Shown here in pieces: positions 16,014 to 19,547 of a stretch of 19,547 nt of DNA. A program made the translations under genes and the position numbers. The DNA comes from JAAFHS01 sp031396505 (GTDB lineage: Bacteria > Pseudomonadota > Alphaproteobacteria > Rhodobacterales > Rhodobacteraceae), in NCBI GenBank assembly GCA_031396505.1, contig JANNKX010000104.1, forward strand, positions 1 to 19,547. Direction: 5' to 3'. Positions within the stretch are counted from its first letter, which is position 1. Every line of letters begins with the position of its first letter. Under the pieces are notes generated by a model that was given only the letters and a program-made list of their open reading frames with translations, made no database searches and had not been told where the DNA came from.

Positions 16014-16048
16014 GAACAATTGCAGGCCGATAGCGAAAAGGACGAAAC

Positions 16049-16510
16049 ATGTCGATGTCAGACCATCATTCAAAGGCCTCAGCTTTTGTAGCCGACGAAA
16101 GCCTGAACGCCCTGATTGATTTGCACGCCAGCAGCGTCGATACACTGCGCGGTTTTCAGAAAATGGCCGAAAAGAACGAACCTTCGTTCCGCCCTATCGT
16201 TGAACAGTTTTGCGCCCTCCATACCCGCCAAGTCGCACGGCTTGACGTAATGGTGCGTGAAATGGGCGGCATACCAGACGCGGACGGTTCATTCATGGGT
16301 ACGGTCAATCGTGCGGTGGTCACGCTGCGCGCAGTGTTCGACACCGTTGATACCCATCTCATGGGTAGAATCCGGGATGGCGAAAAGACCGTTCTGGCAG
16401 CCTTTGACCGCAGCCTGCGGGCAAGCCTGCCGCAAGGCCATGTGCTGGCGCTGTCGCACATGCGGGCAGAACTGTCCGCGTTGCTAAACCAAGCGACATA
16501 CCTTGACTGA
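16049..16510 (+). CDS. DUF2383 (PA2169-type) four-helix-bundle stress protein
   Basis: A 153-residue soluble protein, start ATG 16049 with AAAGGA 6 bases upstream (a second ATG two codons later is possible). The pattern LNALIDLHASSVDTLRGFQKMAEK at residues 18-41, then HTRQVARLDVMVREMGGIPDADGSFMGTVNRAVVTLRAVF, matches DUF2383: a four-helix bundle with a characteristic GG-x-P-x-x-x-GS-x-x-G connection (residues 72-84). It belongs to the ferritin-like helical-bundle proteins but its biochemical role is unknown. An exact EcfG-type promoter lies 36 bases upstream. Such genes often sit beside DUF892, CsbD and YqjD-like genes, all of which occur nearby here. No signal peptide or membrane segment is seen. 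Confidence 0.85.
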   Translation: MSMSDHHSKASAFVADESLNALIDLHASSVDTLRGFQKMAEKNEPSFRPIVEQFCALHTRQVARLDVMVREMGGIPDADGSFMGTVNRAVVTLRAVFDTVDTHLMGRIRDGEKTVLAAFDRSLRASLPQGHVLALSHMRAELSALLNQATYLD

Positions 16511-16561
16511 CGCAATTCCCAAAGTCTGGCCAGATGCCGGATCTGACAAATGGAGACGACC

Positions 16562-17044
16562 ATGAACGCCGAGATGAAAGCCATGAAAAATAAGCTTGAC
16601 GAAGCCGCACATGCAGCCCGTGAAACCGTATCAACTGCCGCCGAAATGACAAAGACTGCTGCGCATGATGTTGCCGCGCAGGTGTCTTCGAAAGTATCAG
16701 CTGCAGCATCCTCTGTGCGCGATGTGGCAGCCGAACAGATCGACCATGCGCGCGACGCGTTGGGCGATAGCGGTGACAGGCTCGCTGAGACCCTGCGTCA
16801 AGCTGCAGAACAGCCCGCCGAAGGATCGATGCAGGCCCGCGTGCTGTCTGCGGTTGCCGGTGGCGTATCATCCGCCGCCGACACCTTGCGCAACCGCAGT
16901 GTCAAGGAAATCGCCAGTGATGTGCGCGACCTTGCCCGTCGCAACCCTGCCGCCTTCGCGGCCGGAGCGGCGGTTGCCGGATTCCTGCTGGCACGGTTTC
17001 TGCGCGCCTCGGCCCGCGGGAACGAGAATGGGGACCGGTCGTGA
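16562..17044 (+). CDS. membrane-anchored helical stress protein (YqjD/ElaB, DUF883-like)
   Basis: I choose ATG 16562 rather than ATG 16550, because GGAG (16552-16555) lies 6 bases before it and overlaps the earlier ATG. The 160-residue protein is a long Ala-rich amphipathic helix (about 1-125) with heptad-like spacing, followed by RRNPAAFAAGAAVAGFLLARFL, one membrane segment near the C-terminus, and a short polar tail. This matches the layout of YqjD/ElaB (DUF883) proteins, which anchor to the inner membrane by the C-terminus and bind ribosomes in stationary phase in E. coli. Similar proteins in rhizobia are called nutrient deprivation-induced. Sequence identity to YqjD is not evident by eye, so the family is inferred from architecture. 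Its stop overlaps the next GTG (GTGA). Confidence 0.75.
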   Translation: MNAEMKAMKNKLDEAAHAARETVSTAAEMTKTAAHDVAAQVSSKVSAAASSVRDVAAEQIDHARDALGDSGDRLAETLRQAAEQPAEGSMQARVLSAVAGGVSSAADTLRNRSVKEIASDVRDLARRNPAAFAAGAAVAGFLLARFLRASARGNENGDRS

Positions 17045-17490
17045 TACCCGATCCCGACAAACCTGAAGGCGACAGTACGACTGGGTTGTTGGGAGATGTC
17101 GTTTTCGGCATCACCCAACTCGTCAAAGGGGAAGTCGCCCTTGTCCGGGCCGAAGTGCTGTGCAGTGTGCGTGATGCCATCAGCGCAATCACCGGTCTGG
17201 CGATTGCGGGTGTGCTGTGCATTGTCGCGCTGAACCTTCTGGCCGCTGCCGCCGTGGGCGCACTTGTGGTTGCCGGACTATCGCCTATGTGGGCCAACCT
17301 CGCTGTTGGGACCGTTCTTCTGCTGGCTGCATTCGTCATCGTGAAGCTGGCGCTACCACTTCTGGCGTCGTCGAATCTGGCCCCCAAACGCAGCTTTGCT
17401 AACATGAGCAAGGACGCTGAAATCCTCAAATCCATGGTGACCCCACATGCAACATCAAACTTTCGCGCCGCAAACGCCGCGCCAGATTGA
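17041..17490 (+). CDS. holin-X-like (phage holin/YqjE-like) membrane protein
   Basis: A 149-residue protein with start GTG 17041 overlapping the preceding TGA; GGGGA at 17030-17034 gives 6-base spacing. Residues 14-45 (LLGDVVFGITQLVKGEVALVRAEV) are the usual amphipathic lead of the DUF1469/holin-X family, followed by two membrane helices (about 50-77 and 83-108) and a polar C-terminal tail with K and S residues. These proteins usually follow YqjD-like genes, as in E. coli yqjD-yqjE, and are not phage lysis proteins; no phage genes occur nearby. The C-terminus overlaps the start of the next gene by 44 bases, so the two are probably co-translated. Function in stress or membrane tethering is inferred from the neighbours. 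Confidence 0.82.
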   Translation: MIPDPDKPEGDSTTGLLGDVVFGITQLVKGEVALVRAEVLCSVRDAISAITGLAIAGVLCIVALNLLAAAAVGALVVAGLSPMWANLAVGTVLLLAAFVIVKLALPLLASSNLAPKRSFANMSKDAEILKSMVTPHATSNFRAANAAPD

Positions 17491-18346
17491 AGCCCGGCTT
17501 GAGCATGACCGCAAAGTGCTGACATCGGCGTTGAACGCGCTCGGTGCGAGATTCGCACCTGATGCCCTGTGGTCGAACGGCCTTTCGTTGGTAAAGGAAA
17601 ACAGCGTGTCTTATACGCATGTTCTCGACCGGGCGATCCGCGCTAATCCATTTGCCGTCGCCCTAACAGCCGTGGGACTGGCTTGGCTAATTCTGGGGCG
17701 GCGCAGTCCGCCCTCCACTGACGGTCTCCCGTTACCCGGAACGCATACCGAATCCGTCGCCCGCTGGGAAGACGAGGGTGGACCAGTCGCAGAAAGTCTT
17801 GATGACACGCCGAGCCCCGATGACGGCTGGATCGCAGAGGCAGACCGACTGCGTGCATGCGCGGCAGAACTGACCGCGCGCATTGATGCCGCGTCTCGCA
17901 AGACTACGATCCCTCTGGCGCAACTCAATGTTCATCGCGCCGACGTTATCGCCGCACTGACGCAGGATGTGCGCCGTATCATGGCACGGGGGCTTGATCA
18001 CTTATCGGATGATGCCCGCAGGCTAGCGCTGGACGGGCGCGAACGCATCTACACGGCGCATGTGCAAAGGCCCGCCGGGGCCGTCAAGCCCATCCAGAAC
18101 CGACCATTGTCCACCGGTGCAGTATTCATGGCCGCGGGTGCCACGCTTGCAACCCTTCTGCCGCAATCACCTGCCGAGAATGATACGCTTGGGGCGTCTC
18201 GTGATCACCTTTTCGATCTAGTGCGCAACGCCTTGGGCAATGAACGCGATCATTGCGCGCATGCCGTGCAGCGCATTGCACAAAACCTGTTGGCAGCGAC
18301 GGTCGGGCCCGAAACAGATGCTGAGTCAGCGCGGAAATCAACCTGA
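17447..18346 (+). CDS. DUF3618-containing membrane-anchored protein
   Basis: A 299-residue protein starting at ATG 17447, 44 bases inside the previous gene. Residues 12-45 (RQIEARLEHDRKVLTSALNALGARFAPDAL) match the DUF3618 helix, in which an Arg/Glu-rich helix is followed by L-x-x-R-x-x-P. One membrane segment lies at about 66-84 (NPFAVALTAVGLAWLILG). The remainder is a large hydrophilic, helix-rich region with a further weak hydrophobic stretch near 225-240 (GAVFMAAGATLATLLP). DUF3618 proteins usually follow YqjD- and holin-X-like proteins in alphaproteobacteria, in the same order as here. The long C-terminal extension (about 200 residues) is not part of the basic domain and I cannot assign it. 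Role unknown, probably envelope stress. Confidence 0.78.
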   Translation: MQHQTFAPQTPRQIEARLEHDRKVLTSALNALGARFAPDALWSNGLSLVKENSVSYTHVLDRAIRANPFAVALTAVGLAWLILGRRSPPSTDGLPLPGTHTESVARWEDEGGPVAESLDDTPSPDDGWIAEADRLRACAAELTARIDAASRKTTIPLAQLNVHRADVIAALTQDVRRIMARGLDHLSDDARRLALDGRERIYTAHVQRPAGAVKPIQNRPLSTGAVFMAAGATLATLLPQSPAENDTLGASRDHLFDLVRNALGNERDHCAHAVQRIAQNLLAATVGPETDAESARKST

Positions 18347-18384
18347 CATCATATTCATAACCTCAATCCATCAAAGGAAAGCGC

Positions 18385-18876
18385 ATGCCCGCAGACACGA
18401 TCAAGACATCTGATGACGTCACCAAAGTCTGGCAAATGATGAAAAACATTGACATTTGCATGTTCGTCACGATGCCTGACGGAAATCCGCAAGGCCGCCC
18501 GATGTCAACCATCCCGCTGCAGGACAAGGGCACGATTTTCCTTCTGACCGAAGCAACGTCCAGTGGCGCCATGGATGTAGCCTCCAACGCCACCGTTCTA
18601 TTGTCCTATCAGGGCGGATCGGACCATGTTTCCGTTGTGGGCAAGGCCTCTATCGATCCTGACAAGACCTTGATCAAGCGCCTGTGGTCGCCGGGCGCAC
18701 AGGTCTTCTGGCCTGATGGCCCTGAAGTGTCCAACGTCATCGCCATTTGCGTGCAGCCGGATCGTGCAGATTACTGGGATGGTCCGAACCCGGTTGCCGG
18801 GGTCGCCAAATTCCTGTTCGCCGTCGTGACCAAAAAGAAACCCGACATGGGCGAACGCGGCGTCGTCAACTTCTGA
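18385..18876 (+). CDS. pyridoxamine 5'-phosphate oxidase-fold general stress protein (GsP26-like)
   Basis: A 163-residue soluble protein, start ATG 18385 with AAGGA (18374-18378) 6 bases upstream. It has the split-barrel flavin-binding fold: VWQMMKNIDICMFVTMPDGNPQGRPMSTI (residues 15-43, with Arg-Pro-Met in the usual FMN-phosphate position), then IFLLTEATSS and a VLLSYQG strand, a VSVVGKASI strand and the hydrophobic end WDGPNPVAGVAKFLFAV. This resembles the general stress protein 26 group rather than PdxH (no PLP-biosynthesis C-terminus). Members bind FMN, heme or F420; the cofactor cannot be read here. Directly after the DUF3618 gene (38 bases), so it may be part of the same transcript; I see no GGAAC-type promoter in the gap. 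Confidence 0.85.
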   Translation: MPADTIKTSDDVTKVWQMMKNIDICMFVTMPDGNPQGRPMSTIPLQDKGTIFLLTEATSSGAMDVASNATVLLSYQGGSDHVSVVGKASIDPDKTLIKRLWSPGAQVFWPDGPEVSNVIAICVQPDRADYWDGPNPVAGVAKFLFAVVTKKKPDMGERGVVNF

Positions 18877-18897
18877 TCCGCGGCGTTACAAACCAGG

Positions 18898-18924
18898 CCG
18901 CGCCCGTCCATTGGCGCGGTTTTT
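18898..18924 (+). terminator. rho-independent terminator
   Basis: CCGCGCC (18898-18904) pairs with GGCGCGG (18913-18919) across an 8-base loop and is followed by five T (18920-18924). It lies 21 bases after the flavin-type stress gene, in the short gap (18877-18928) before the convergent regulator. Confidence 0.85.
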
Positions 18925-18928
18925 CCGT

Positions 18929-19546
18929 CTACAAGATGGGGCGCTTTTCTTCATATTCGTCTGATACTCCCGCAGCCGCAGCCAACCGCGCCGTGCTTGG
19001 AATGTGCAGCCGTCCACTTTGCCAGCTTGCTAGCCCCAGATGCCGGATCCGCGCCACTGTTTTGTTGGTATGCACCAGCGAAAGGCCCAGTGCATCAGCG
19101 ATGTCCTGTTGACGAAATGGCAACGGCACCGAGCCGTCGCGCTGTAACCCAACGGCAGAAAGTCGCCGCCAGATGCGCAGATACGCCCAGGCCAACCGCT
19201 CTGTCGCACTGCGCTGACCAAGGGTGGCAATTGTCTCGCCCAGAAAATGCTCCTCCACCGCCGCGATCCACGTCAGATCATAGGCCCGCGATGCATGGTC
19301 CCGGAACATGTCCCACAGCCGCGCACGATCAAAAACGCAAAGTGTCACGTCCGATCTGGCCGTCACCGTATGCTTCATCTCGCCCATCAGACTGGACTGT
19401 AACCCGATGAAGTCACCGGGGAATACGAAATTGATGACTTGCCTGCGCCCGTCTTCCAGCATGACAGACCGTGTGCCCATCCCCGACAGGACAGTATACA
19501 GCATCTGCGACCGATCGCCCTCGTGCAGGATGGTATCATTGCGCTG
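18929..19546 (-). CDS. Crp/Fnr-family transcription regulator, N-terminus cut by the window
   Basis: Read leftward, the frame is open to the right window edge and ends at TAG (18929-18931), giving 205 visible residues. The cyclic-nucleotide-binding-like domain shows DTILHEGDRSQMLYTVLSG, then FPGDFIGLQSSLMGE and HTVTARSDVTLCVF. A long helix (WIAAVEEHFLGETIATLGQRSATERLAWAYL) leads to a winged helix-turn-helix with FRQQDIADALGLSLVHTNKTVARIR, the DNA-reading helix. In this part there are no FNR-type cysteine clusters, though an N-terminal one outside the window cannot be excluded. It may respond to redox state, nitric oxide or a nucleotide; the signal is unknown. It converges on the stress genes, so it is not in their operon, and control of them is only a possibility. 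Confidence 0.88.
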   Translation of the reverse strand, partial: QRNDTILHEGDRSQMLYTVLSGMGTRSVMLEDGRRQVINFVFPGDFIGLQSSLMGEMKHTVTARSDVTLCVFDRARLWDMFRDHASRAYDLTWIAAVEEHFLGETIATLGQRSATERLAWAYLRIWRRLSAVGLQRDGSVPLPFRQQDIADALGLSLVHTNKTVARIRHLGLASWQSGRLHIPSTARLAAAAGVSDEYEEKRPIL

Positions 19547-19547
19547 G

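Noticed and set aside
15996..16090. Short plus-strand frame from ATG 15996 behind GGGGGA
   Set aside because: It lies between the GGAAC and CGTT elements of the 15988-16013 promoter, so the ATG would be upstream of the predicted transcript, and the frame is only about 30 codons overlapping the DUF2383 gene.
17041..17490. Prophage holin
   Set aside because: The protein is of the holin-X/YqjE type found with YqjD-like and DUF3618 genes; no endolysin, capsid, tail or integrase genes occur in the window.

Overview
The window looks like chromosomal DNA of a free-living alphaproteobacterium, most likely a Rhodobacterales/Rhodobacteraceae member. This is inferred from the GC-rich, densely coding sequence, the NdvB/ChvB-type glucan synthase, the alphaproteobacterial style of the stress genes (DUF2383, DUF3618, holin-X, CsbD-like) and EcfG-type promoter motifs. 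No taxonomic marker gene is present, so the family-level call is tentative.

Left part (1-2938): a compact plus-strand type VI secretion (T6SS) effector cassette. In order it holds the C-terminus of an unrecognised protein, a putative HNH/Endo VII (WHH-type) nuclease toxin, a SUKH-like (SMI1/KNR4) immunity protein, a Cdc123/D123-like ATP-grasp protein, and a PAAR spike-tip protein. The genes touch or overlap, which suggests one operon.

Middle part (2939-15122): a UDP-glucose pyrophosphorylase paralogue (GalU family), a tiny CsbD-like protein, a 2821-residue cyclic beta-1,2-glucan synthase, and an AI-2E/PerM-family membrane protein with a long soluble tail. GalU makes UDP-glucose, the substrate of the glucan synthase, so the two form a substrate-to-product pair. 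The AI-2E-like gene ends at a hairpin that can serve both strands.

Right part (15143-19547): a decayed minus-strand DUF892 (YciE/YciF) ferritin-like pseudogene, a non-coding stretch with divergent promoters, and a plus-strand run of small stress proteins (DUF2383 four-helix bundle, a YqjD/DUF883-like membrane-anchored helical protein, a holin-X-like membrane protein, a DUF3618 protein, and a pyridoxamine-phosphate-oxidase-fold general stress protein). It ends with a convergent Crp/Fnr-family regulator cut by the window edge.

The main discovery is regulatory. Four intergenic sites match GGAAC-N16/17-CGTT, the published promoter consensus of the alphaproteobacterial general stress sigma factor EcfG/SigT, and a fifth is a near match. 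They lie before galU, before the CsbD-like/glucan synthase pair, before the AI-2E-like gene (near match), before the DUF2383 gene, and pointing leftward in the 15.9 kb gap. Their placement suggests that UDP-glucose supply, cyclic glucan synthesis and the small stress proteins form one general-stress locus. The leftward promoter is followed about 100 bases later by a perfect 10-bp hairpin with a U-rich tail, a candidate stress-induced small RNA.
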